NCBI GenBank assembly: GCA_031371425.1
Contig: JANMJO010000286.1
Coordinates: 1 to 29,399, forward strand
Source: JAFMIX01 sp031371425
GTDB lineage: Bacteria > Verrucomicrobiota > Verrucomicrobiia > Limisphaerales > JAFMIX01
DNA length: 29,399 nucleotides
Direction of reading: 5' to 3'
Program-made: the position numbers and the translations under genes
Notes under the pieces: model-generated
Told to the model about the DNA's origin: nothing
Databases searched by the model: none
Seen by the model: the letters and a program-made list of their open reading frames with translations, nothing else
Shown here: piece after piece, positions 1-6,579 of the stretch
Numbering within the stretch: the stretch's first letter is position 1
How the letters are laid out: every line of letters begins with the position of its first letter

Positions 1-168
1 AGCGGCGCGCGCGGAGCGACGCGCCCTACCCACCCACTGTGTCAATGTTAGCTTGAACTGCTATACCTCCAAAATTTTGATTGGTGTGTTGAAAGTTCAG
101 AAGGGACGCCTGAACTCGCCCGCTAGGAAGCGGGCGCTCCAAGTTCCATTTCGGAGTTCGGGTTTAAC
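1..168. repeat. Intergenic hairpin / dispersed repeat edge
   Basis: This stretch lies downstream of the efflux gene. It holds a perfect 8-bp stem (117-124 with 129-136) closed by a 4-base loop. Neither strand has a T-run after the stem, so it is not a standard intrinsic terminator, though it could still protect a transcript end. The first 30 bases are a GC-only block that looks like the edge of a dispersed repeat; this is an impression without a second copy in the window. I see no gene here. Confidence 0.3.
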
Positions 169-1419
169 TTATTCCCGCAGTTTTTTGGCCACGCCCACGG
201 TGGTCAGCAGCAGCAGGACGGTGGCGGTGAGGTAGGGCAGCGCCGGTTGGTAGAAGAGCGCGGTGGTGGCAAAGATGGGACCGAGAATCCGCGCGAGGCT
301 GCCCGCGCTCTGCGCTACGCCGATGGTTGCGCCTTGCTCGTTGGCGGGGGTGAGGTTGGAGAGCAGCCCGAACAGCGGAGGCCGCGTGAGGCTCGACCCG
401 ATGGAGAGCAGCGCCAGCGCGGCGAGCATGAACCACCACTGTAGACCATCGGGCTGGAATAAAATTTTCCATGTGAGCGGCGTGGACGCGCTGACTTTGA
501 TGAAGGGTAGGAAGGCCATGCTGATGGCTGTCAGCACGAGGCTGAGGGCGATGACTTTGGGCTCGCCCATTTTTTTCACGATGCGTCCGATGAGGCCGCC
601 CTGCACCATCGCACCGATGATGCCGCAGAAGACGAAGAGGTAGGTGGCGGTGGTGGCGGTGGTTTCGTCGTTGCGGATATCGAGGTGGAAGTTATCGCAG
701 ACGAGGAGGGCGAGGGTGGCTTCAAAGCAACTGAAGCAGAAGGTGGCGATGAAGAAGACGTAGATGAGAGGGCCGATTTTTGGCAGGCCGAGGGTGTGCG
801 CCCACTGGCTCAAATGCGGACGGGGGGCGACGGGGTCGGAGGCGGGCTTGTGGCTTTCGACGAGGACAAACCAGGCGAGGATGAAGTTCGCCGCGCAGAG
901 GGAGGCGGCGATCCAGCCGGGGCCGCTGCCGCCGAGGTGTTTCAGGCTCAAGCCGCCGATGGCCGGGCCGAAGATGAAGCCGAGGCCAAAGGCCATGCCG
1001 ATGAGTCCCATTTTTTTGGAGCGCTGGTCGGGCGGGGTGATGTCGGCGATGTAGGCTTGGGCGACGGTGATGTTGCCGCCGCAGATGCCGGCGAAGGAGC
1101 GGGCGAGGATCATCATCCAGATGGCGGTGGTGTTGTCTTTGATGGTGGCGCTGTAGGCGAAGAGGGCGTAGGACAGCGCCGCGCCGGCGGTGCTGATGAG
1201 CAGCACGGGGCGGCGGCCGATGCGGTCGGAGAGCCTTCCCCAGAACGGGGAGAAGATGAATTGCATCGCGGAGAAAGAAGCGATGATGACGCCGATGAGG
1301 AAGCCGTCTGCGCCGAAGTGGCGGCTGTAAACGGGCACGAGCGGCACGATGATGCCGAAGCCGACGAGGTCGATGAAGACGGTGAGGAAGATGACGAGGA
1401 CGGAGGGCTTGCGGTTCAT
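169..1419 (-). CDS. MFS drug/tetracycline-type efflux transporter
   Basis: This 416-residue inner-membrane protein has the pattern of about 12 hydrophobic segments of the major facilitator superfamily. The first helix region (FIDLVGFGIIVPLVPVYS) and the motif-A loop between helices 2 and 3 (GRLSDRIGRRPVLL) are typical of the TetA/DHA1 drug:H+ antiporter group, and the length fits. The likely role is proton-coupled export of a small molecule; the substrate cannot be told from sequence. The ATG lacks a clear Shine-Dalgarno, but a good promoter lies 32-59 bases upstream. The gene stands alone, with non-coding DNA on both sides. Family assignment is firm. 'Tetracycline resistance' is only a family resemblance, since many environmental bacteria carry such pumps with no known resistance role. 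Confidence 0.9.
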   Translation of the reverse strand: MNRKPSVLVIFLTVFIDLVGFGIIVPLVPVYSRHFGADGFLIGVIIASFSAMQFIFSPFWGRLSDRIGRRPVLLISTAGAALSYALFAYSATIKDNTTAIWMMILARSFAGICGGNITVAQAYIADITPPDQRSKKMGLIGMAFGLGFIFGPAIGGLSLKHLGGSGPGWIAASLCAANFILAWFVLVESHKPASDPVAPRPHLSQWAHTLGLPKIGPLIYVFFIATFCFSCFEATLALLVCDNFHLDIRNDETTATTATYLFVFCGIIGAMVQGGLIGRIVKKMGEPKVIALSLVLTAISMAFLPFIKVSASTPLTWKILFQPDGLQWWFMLAALALLSIGSSLTRPPLFGLLSNLTPANEQGATIGVAQSAGSLARILGPIFATTALFYQPALPYLTATVLLLLTTVGVAKKLRE

Positions 1420-1450
1420 GGGGTCAGGCGCGGATTTTTAGCACGCGCGG

Positions 1451-1478
1451 AGTGTAGTGGGCAAGGAGCGGGCGTCAA
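1451..1478 (-). promoter_or_regulatory. Sigma70-type promoter for efflux gene
   Basis: On the minus strand a TTGACG -35 box (1478-1473) is followed by a 16-base spacer and a TACACT -10 box (1456-1451). Transcription would start near 1444, giving a 5' leader of about 25 bases before the ATG at 1419. The same TACACT hexamer recurs in the two candidate promoters between the exchanger gene and mnmA, which supports it as a local -10 form. No operator is evident. Confidence 0.5.
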
Positions 1479-1551
1479 GGCGGGCGGAGCGTGGGCGGCA
1501 GTCTCATCGTTCGGGAAGAGATTATGATTACGAGCAGGGTTCAGATTATGA

Positions 1552-1803
1552 CTAGAGCGGATTAAATAATTCTGTAGTCGTTGTTTTGTCAGCCGCGTTC
1601 CCCCTCACCCCGGCCCTCTCCCTCGGGGAGAGGGAGCAACGCTCCCAGCGTCTCGGCGAAACGAGCGCGGAATTCTGCTCGGTGACTGGCACATTTTAAG
1701 GACGCAGCCAACGGCTGTTCCTTCTCCTAGGGGGAGAAGGTCAGGATGAGGGGGAACGCGACGCTGTTTTTTACCGGTTACAGTTTTATTGAAACCGCTC
1801 TAG
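1552..1803. repeat. 252-bp fold-back (MITE-like) element
   Basis: The two ends are long imperfect inverted repeats. The outer tip, CTAGAGCGG, is at 1552-1560 and its complement at 1795-1803. A near-identical inner block GCGTTCCCCCTCA lies at about 1598 and in complement at about 1747-1759. The repeats run roughly 80 bp inward and include the C/T-rich blocks beside CTCTCC and CTTCTCC. The middle codes for nothing obvious and has smaller hairpins. No transposase is present, so this is a non-autonomous element or a REP-like structure. Its right end is 53 bp from the wecB start, so the wecB promoter must lie in or just after the element. I could not define a clear target duplication. Confidence 0.6.
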
Positions 1804-1856
1804 ACGGCGAATCCGCTGGCTTGGCGAAATCGGGTTTGCCAAGATGATTGCCAGAC

Positions 1857-2978
1857 ATGAAACGACAACACATCGCAGTCATTGTGGGCACGCGGCCGGA
1901 AGCGGTCAAAATGGCGCCGGTCATCCGGGCGCTGGCGAAATCCAAGACGTTGAAACCGATCACGGTGTCCACCTCGCAGCATCAGCAGATGACGCATCAG
2001 ATTCTGGGGAGCTTTGGGGTGAAGGTGGATCATGATTTGCGGGTGATGAGGAAGGGGCAGACGCTCTGGGATTTGTCGGGGCGGCTGGTGGTGAAACTGG
2101 GGCGGTTTTTTGAGGCGAACCAGGTGGCGGCGGTGCTGGTGCAGGGGGATACGACGAGTGCGTTCTTCGGGGGGCTTTGCGCGTTTTACCACAAGATTCC
2201 GGTGGGGCATATCGAGGCGGGGTTGCGGACGCATGAGATGTATTCGCCGTTTCCGGAGGAGATGAACCGCACGTTGCTGGGCGCGGTGGCGACGTGGCAT
2301 TTCCCGCCGACGCAGGATGCGGTGCGGCGGTTGCGGGCGGAGAATATTGCGGCGGAGACGATTTTTCTGACGGGGAACACGGTGGTGGATGCGTTGCGGT
2401 GGATGGTGCCGCGGTGCAGCGACGGGCCGTTGCGGAAGTTAATCGGCGCGGCGGCGATGAAGAGGAAGTTGATTTTGGTGACGTGCCACCGGCGGGAGAG
2501 TTTGGGCAAGCCGATGGAGGCGGTGGCAGGGGCGATTGCGACCGTGGCGCGTGAGAATGCAGACGCGGTGGTGCTGTTTCCGGTGCATCCGAATCCGGCG
2601 GTGCGGCGGACGGTGATGCCGTTGCTGGAGAATCTGCCGAATGTGGTTTTGTGCGAGCCGTTGGATTACGACACGTTTTTGTCCTGTCTCAAGCACGCAT
2701 ATCTGGTGCTGTCGGATTCGGGCGGTGTGCAGGAGGAGGCGACGGCGCTGGGCAAGCCGGTGCTGGTGTTGCGGGAATCCACGGAGCGGCAGGAGGGCGT
2801 GAAGGCGGGCGCACTGAAGTTGGTGGGCACGGATGCGAAACTGATCGTGCGGGAGAGCAACCGGCTTTTGCGAGTGCCGGCGGCCTACAAGCGGATGTGC
2901 CGGGCGTCGGATGTTTTTGGGGATGGGCGTTCGGCGGAGCGGATTGTGAAAATTTTGGAGCGGTCGCTAGGCAAATAA
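1857..2978 (+). CDS. wecB: UDP-N-acetylglucosamine 2-epimerase (non-hydrolysing)
   Basis: This cytoplasmic enzyme interconverts UDP-GlcNAc and UDP-ManNAc. From the ATG at 1857 the product is 373 residues, the usual length. Family signatures are all present: GTRPEAVK (11-18), QGDTTS (96-101), HIEAGLRT (118-125), TGNTVVDAL (172-180), TCHRRES (209-215) and SDSGGVQEEA. D98, E120, E134 and H211 match the catalytic and substrate residues of E. coli WecB (D95, E117, E131, H213). An in-frame TTG at 1848 would add three residues, but ATG gives the typical family N-terminus. Codons strongly favour G-ending forms (GCG, GTG, ACG), unlike the C-ending nfrA/nfrB-like genes downstream, so this gene may have a different history. 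In this setting it probably supplies UDP-ManNAc to the NfrB-like transferase; that link is inferred from E. coli. Confidence 0.93.
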   Translation: MKRQHIAVIVGTRPEAVKMAPVIRALAKSKTLKPITVSTSQHQQMTHQILGSFGVKVDHDLRVMRKGQTLWDLSGRLVVKLGRFFEANQVAAVLVQGDTTSAFFGGLCAFYHKIPVGHIEAGLRTHEMYSPFPEEMNRTLLGAVATWHFPPTQDAVRRLRAENIAAETIFLTGNTVVDALRWMVPRCSDGPLRKLIGAAAMKRKLILVTCHRRESLGKPMEAVAGAIATVARENADAVVLFPVHPNPAVRRTVMPLLENLPNVVLCEPLDYDTFLSCLKHAYLVLSDSGGVQEEATALGKPVLVLRESTERQEGVKAGALKLVGTDAKLIVRESNRLLRVPAAYKRMCRASDVFGDGRSAERIVKILERSLGK

Positions 2979-3004
2979 AAAAGCGCGGAGCACTCGCTCC
3001 GCGC
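2977..3004 (-). terminator. Intrinsic terminator between convergent genes
   Basis: A perfect 8-bp GC-rich stem (2983-2990 with 2997-3004) with a 6-base loop is followed on the minus strand by a run of six T (2982-2977). This is a standard intrinsic terminator for the receiver gene ending at 3029. It sits directly after the wecB stop codon, so the hairpin may also end the wecB transcript, though no T-run follows on that strand. Confidence 0.75.
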
Positions 3005-3028
3005 CCAACCACCGTTCCCGACATTTGT

Positions 3029-3400
3029 TCAGGCGATGGCCATGCGTTCGATGGCGCCGGAAAGTTCGTCCATGCGGAAGGGTTTGCCGAAGAAGTCCAC
3101 GCGGTTGTAGGTGGCGGCGCGCATGACGCCGGTCTTGTCAGGTGCGCCGGAGAGGACGATGACGGGGGTCTGGTTGCCCTGGCCGCGGAGTTGTTCAATG
3201 AATTGCACTCCGTTCATGCCGCCGAGGCGGTAGTCGGTGAGGATGAGGGAAAACTTCTGTTTCTTCAAAAGCTCCAATGCCTTCTCGGCGCTTTCGGCTT
3301 CGGCGACGGTCTTCACGCCGAGGGCGTTGAGGAGCGTGGCGAGCGTCTTGAGGGCGATGGGGTTGTCTTCGACAACGAGGATGGATGAGATGGCTTTCAT
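3029..3400 (-). CDS. Stand-alone receiver-domain response regulator
   Basis: This 123-residue protein is a single CheY-like receiver with no output domain. The acidic pair E11/D12, phospho-acceptor D56 (LILTDYRLGG), S84 and K106 (FGKPF) are all in place, so phosphorylation is expected. Such proteins pass or sink phosphate, or act by binding partners. No histidine kinase is in the window, so its donor is encoded elsewhere. It points away from the neighbouring NarL-type regulator and toward wecB, ending at a strong terminator. Involvement in the polysaccharide locus is suggested only by position. Confidence 0.88.
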   Translation of the reverse strand: MKAISSILVVEDNPIALKTLATLLNALGVKTVAEAESAEKALELLKKQKFSLILTDYRLGGMNGVQFIEQLRGQGNQTPVIVLSGAPDKTGVMRAATYNRVDFFGKPFRMDELSGAIERMAIA

Positions 3401-3684
3401 AATTCAGCGGGGATTCCGGCGTTAAACTTCATTGCGCGAACGCATTCAAAATAAGCAATGGCAATGCCAAGAGGCAAGGTTCTTCAGAATCACATGGAAT
3501 CGCGCCAATACGTTCCATCCGCAAAAAAAGTAATCCAGAATCAGGACAGAAGGAGGAAATGATGGCGACATGGGGATGAGTTCTTGGGTTGCGTATTTTG
3601 CGGCGGCAATATAGATACCGGGGAAACACCGGGAGCCGAAACACAAATGGCTTCTGGATTGTCAACGAGAACGGACCATCATCA
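3401..3684. other. Intergenic region between divergent regulators
   Basis: About 284 bp separates the starts of the two response-regulator genes and must hold both promoters. A strong Shine-Dalgarno-like AGGAGGAA (3551-3558) precedes an ATG at 3559, but that frame stops after six codons. It could be a leader peptide or chance. I see no convincing paired -35/-10 and no riboswitch-like fold. The frame of the downstream regulator is open back to a TTG at 3589, but that extension lacks family similarity. Confidence 0.4.
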
Positions 3685-4392
3685 ATGAACCGCACCAAGC
3701 CCAGCGCGTCTCTGAAAAAAGCCCGTGTGCTGTTGGTGGACGATCATGCGGTGGTTCGGTTCGGCGTCGCGCAGCTCATCAACCGCCAGGATGACATGGA
3801 GGCGTGCGGCGAGGAGGAGAACGCTTCTCACGCGATGGCAGCCATCGGCAAACTCAAGCCCGATCTGGTCATAGCGGATATTTCCCTGAAGGACAGCAGC
3901 GGCTTGGAGTTGATGCGGAACATCAAGACGCAATACCCCAAGCTGGCAATTTTAGTCTTCAGCGTGCATGACGAGGCCATCTATGCCGAGATGGCTTTTC
4001 GTGCGGGGGCACTGGGTTATCTGATGAAGGGCGCGGACGTGGACACGATTCTGGCAGCCATTCGCCGGGTTGTGAGCGGGAAAATTTATGTCAGCGATGT
4101 GTTGGGCGCCAAGATGCTCCACAAGCAACTTCGCGGGCAGGGAGACGCCACCTCTTCTCCGGTGGAAAACCTCAGCGACCGGGAGTTGGAGGTGTTTCAA
4201 CTTATTGGCCACTGGAAAGGCACACGCCAGATAGCTGATGAACTTCATTTGAGTGTGAAGACCATCGAATACTACCGCGAGCAGGTCAAAAAGAAGCTCG
4301 GCTTGGGGAATGCCACCGAATTGACACAGGCCGCCACCGCTTGGGTGCAAAAGGAAATGGTCTTGCCGAAATCAGGAAAACCGCCTTCTTAA
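3685..4392 (+). CDS. NarL/FixJ-family response regulator (receiver + LuxR HTH)
   Basis: From the ATG at 3685 the product is 235 residues. Residues 12-130 form a receiver: D19/D20, phospho-acceptor D65 (VIADISLKD), S93 and K115 are present. Residues about 162-225 form a LuxR-type helix-turn-helix (LSDRELEVFQLIG, then QIADELHLSVKTIEYYRE). It should be a phosphorylation-controlled DNA-binding activator or repressor. It lies 154 bp upstream of the exopolysaccharide operon in the same direction, with a 10-bp perfect palindrome between them, so it is the obvious candidate regulator. A TTG start at 3589 would add 32 residues with no receiver similarity, so I prefer 3685. No cognate kinase is in view. 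Confidence 0.88.
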   Translation: MNRTKPSASLKKARVLLVDDHAVVRFGVAQLINRQDDMEACGEEENASHAMAAIGKLKPDLVIADISLKDSSGLELMRNIKTQYPKLAILVFSVHDEAIYAEMAFRAGALGYLMKGADVDTILAAIRRVVSGKIYVSDVLGAKMLHKQLRGQGDATSSPVENLSDRELEVFQLIGHWKGTRQIADELHLSVKTIEYYREQVKKKLGLGNATELTQAATAWVQKEMVLPKSGKPPS

Positions 4393-4420
4393 CCCTGACT
4401 CCAAGGAATTCCATTGGACT

Positions 4421-4430
4421 TACTTAAGTA
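4421..4430. promoter_or_regulatory. Perfect palindrome TACTTAAGTA, candidate operator
   Basis: A 10-bp perfect palindrome lies 29 bp after the regulator stop codon and 117 bp before the first gene of the polysaccharide operon. Dimeric LuxR/FixJ-type regulators commonly bind short A/T-centred palindromes of this shape; the Vibrio VpsT box consensus, as I recall it, would accept this sequence. The rest of 4393-4546 is comparatively AT-rich, and I could not find a clear -35/-10 pair or a c-di-GMP riboswitch there. Function is inferred from position and symmetry. Confidence 0.4.
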
Positions 4431-4546
4431 GCCTCTCTGGCGGGAAAAAGTAGTAGCCAATCATGGATTAATATTTAATATCTGGGCTCCGGAAAAGCAT
4501 GTCTCTGGCGAAAACTCAGACAGTAAAACTCTGGAGGAATTTAAAT

Positions 4547-4921
4547 ATGCCTAATCGTTGGATAAGATACGGGTTGTCATGTCTGGCCTTCTTGTGGATG
4601 GCTCCCGGAGTGGAGGCTGCTTTATGGCAGAAAGCCACCTATTCTGAATCACAGACTTTTGGGGGATTGCACCCTGTTCAAGTGCAATCCGGCCATTTGT
4701 TCGCGCAGGCAACTCCGGTTGATTTGGAAGCAAAAGCCATTGAAAACCAATCTGAGGAAATAGGGTCTCGCTCGGATCAATCCGCCCGGCTCAACCGCAA
4801 TCTTCTAACAGGAGCAATAACCATATTGACCTTGTTTGTCGCGTTTCGCCTTCTGTTGGTCTGGCAGATTGCGCGGAATCGGAAAAAACTAGCGCAAGAC
4901 ATACTAGAAGGTGAAGCATGA
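4547..4921 (+). CDS. Small membrane protein, first gene of polysaccharide operon
   Basis: The product is 124 residues. The start is set by GGAGG at 4533-4537, nine bases before the ATG at 4547. An upstream in-frame ATG (4499) lacks such a site. Residues 1-26 look like a signal peptide (hydrophobic core SCLAFLWMAPGV, then EA-A). A polar middle is followed by one hydrophobic helix near residues 85-107 and a basic tail (ARNRKKLAQ), so the C-terminus should be cytoplasmic. I do not recognise the family. The last codon overlaps the next start (ATGA), so it is translationally coupled to the DUF2334 gene. By position it could be a small synthase accessory, like the small membrane partners of other synthase-dependent exopolysaccharide systems. 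That is speculation. Confidence 0.7.
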   Translation: MPNRWIRYGLSCLAFLWMAPGVEAALWQKATYSESQTFGGLHPVQVQSGHLFAQATPVDLEAKAIENQSEEIGSRSDQSARLNRNLLTGAITILTLFVAFRLLLVWQIARNRKKLAQDILEGEA

Positions 4922-6579
4922 GATTTGTCCCCCCATTTCTGGCGCAGACCGCCGTCCTTGCATTGTTTTCATTGCAATGCATGGCCGGCCCTCAATCCGT
5001 TTTCAACCGCCCACTCTCCGCCAAGGGTGCGGACGCCAAAACTTTGGTGGTCTATACGGAAACCCGCGCTCCCTATTCACTCGCGGACGAATTGGCCGCA
5101 TTGAAACTCCAACTCCGGCGGGTTGATAGCCGGTTGGAAGCTGTTTCGGCGCAGGAAGCAGATGCCAACAAGCTGGCGGCAGCGGATTACATCGTGGTAT
5201 TTTGTCCGCAACCCTTTCCCGTGTTGCCCGCGTCACTGCTGGAAGCCATCGCCCACAGTTTGCATCCTGTGTTATGGGTCGGTTACGGCGCGGATCAACT
5301 CACCCGCCTCCCGGAGTTTGATGGACGATTCGCCATCGCTCCATTCGCCTCCACCCAGCCGGTTGAACACGTCAACCACCTCGGCCACGACTGGAAACTG
5401 CCCCTGTCCGGCTGGCTGCCGGTCTTGTTCAACACCAGCAACACCCCGCCCACCGCCATCACCAGCGCGATCACCGTGACCAACGGCGAAACCACATCCC
5501 ACCCCATCAGTTGGAAAATCGGGCAGGTCACATTCTTCGCCGCATCCCCCACCGCCCCCGCAAACAGCCCCCTGTTCAACGACCTCCTTCTCGATTTCTA
5601 CGGCGTGGCGCAACTCCCCGCCGCAGCCGCCTGCGTGCGCATTGACGGCTACCACTGCCACCAGGACCACCTCGAATTCCGCCACCTCGTGGACTACCTG
5701 AACCAACGCGGCCTCCCATTCATCGTCGGAGTCATTCCCGCCTACTGGAATCCCGTCACCAAAAAAATCGAGGAACTCGATTCCCAGCCCGAATTCGTCG
5801 CCGCCCTGCGCTACGCCCAAAGCCACGGCGGACGCCTCGTCCTCCAAGGCTACGTCAACACCCGCAAAGCCGGCACCGGCCAAGAACCCGAATTCTGGGA
5901 CGCCGCACTCGACCGCCCCCTCTCCGACGACAGCGCCGAATACGTCCGCGAACGCCTGCAACAAGGACTCCGCCAGATGTTCCAACGCGGCCTCTTCCCC
6001 CTCGGCTGGATCACCCCCTTCAACTCCGCCTCCCGCGCCGACTACGCCGAAATCGCCCACCACTTTTCCACCGCCATCGAACGCGTCCAACTGTCCGACG
6101 CCACCGCCCTAGACAACTACTCCGGCACCGCCGTCACCCAGGACGACTTCGGCCGCCTCATCATCCCCGAAAACCTCGGCGCCGTCACCGGCCAGAAAGC
6201 CGCCCTCCTACAAATCCAATCCCGCGCCGAACTCCAGACCCAACTCCGCGGCACCGTCTCCACCCTCACCTTCCCCGCCTATCTGACCGACGACAAACTC
6301 GCCCAAGCCATCCGCCTTCTGGATCAAATGCACACACCCTTCCTCGACCTCGCCGACGGCGACAACTGGGTGCAACTCCCCGAAGCCCTCCTCCTCACCG
6401 GCCACACCCAGCGCCACATGACACTCAAAGACGCGCGCATCACATGGAAAGCCTTTGACCGAAACGGAAAACTCCTCGCCGAAGAAACCGAACCCAACCC
6501 CGCCACCGGCGACCGCCTCTTCCAACGCCGCGGCCAGGGCGACTACGAACTGTTCCAAATCATCGAAGCAAAGCCATGA
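4918..6579 (+). CDS. DUF2334 polysaccharide-deacetylase-like exported protein
   Basis: This 553-residue protein has an N-terminal signal peptide (about residues 1-23), an alpha/beta region to about residue 200, and a DUF2334 (YdaL-like) domain from about residue 238. The DUF2334 hallmarks are the RID start (241-243), LPFIVGVIPAYWNP (266-279) and the glycine-rich VLQGY segment (308-312). In the family, as I know it, the first motif carries an acidic pair and the last reads HGYxH, giving metal ligands. Here these are D-G (243-244), Q310 and N314, so catalytic metal binding is probably lost or changed. It overlaps both neighbours by ATGA, placing it inside the glycan operon where a periplasmic deacetylase (compare PgaB) would sit. 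It may bind or guide the polymer rather than deacetylate it. Confidence 0.75.
   Translation: MRFVPPFLAQTAVLALFSLQCMAGPQSVFNRPLSAKGADAKTLVVYTETRAPYSLADELAALKLQLRRVDSRLEAVSAQEADANKLAAADYIVVFCPQPFPVLPASLLEAIAHSLHPVLWVGYGADQLTRLPEFDGRFAIAPFASTQPVEHVNHLGHDWKLPLSGWLPVLFNTSNTPPTAITSAITVTNGETTSHPISWKIGQVTFFAASPTAPANSPLFNDLLLDFYGVAQLPAAAACVRIDGYHCHQDHLEFRHLVDYLNQRGLPFIVGVIPAYWNPVTKKIEELDSQPEFVAALRYAQSHGGRLVLQGYVNTRKAGTGQEPEFWDAALDRPLSDDSAEYVRERLQQGLRQMFQRGLFPLGWITPFNSASRADYAEIAHHFSTAIERVQLSDATALDNYSGTAVTQDDFGRLIIPENLGAVTGQKAALLQIQSRAELQTQLRGTVSTLTFPAYLTDDKLAQAIRLLDQMHTPFLDLADGDNWVQLPEALLLTGHTQRHMTLKDARITWKAFDRNGKLLAEETEPNPATGDRLFQRRGQGDYELFQIIEAKP

Noticed and set aside
685..1527. Long plus-strand reading frame opposite the efflux gene
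   Set aside because: It is antisense to a clear MFS protein, and its translation is Gly/Asp/Glu-rich low-complexity sequence typical of the reverse complement of GC-rich codons.
3559..3579. Six-codon leader peptide after a strong Shine-Dalgarno
   Set aside because: It is too short to support alone, with no attenuator hairpins or codon theme. I mention it only in the intergenic entry.
4393..4546. c-di-GMP riboswitch before the glycan operon
   Set aside because: I looked for GEMM-like conserved blocks and paired stems and found none. c-di-GMP control is more likely through the MshEN domains.
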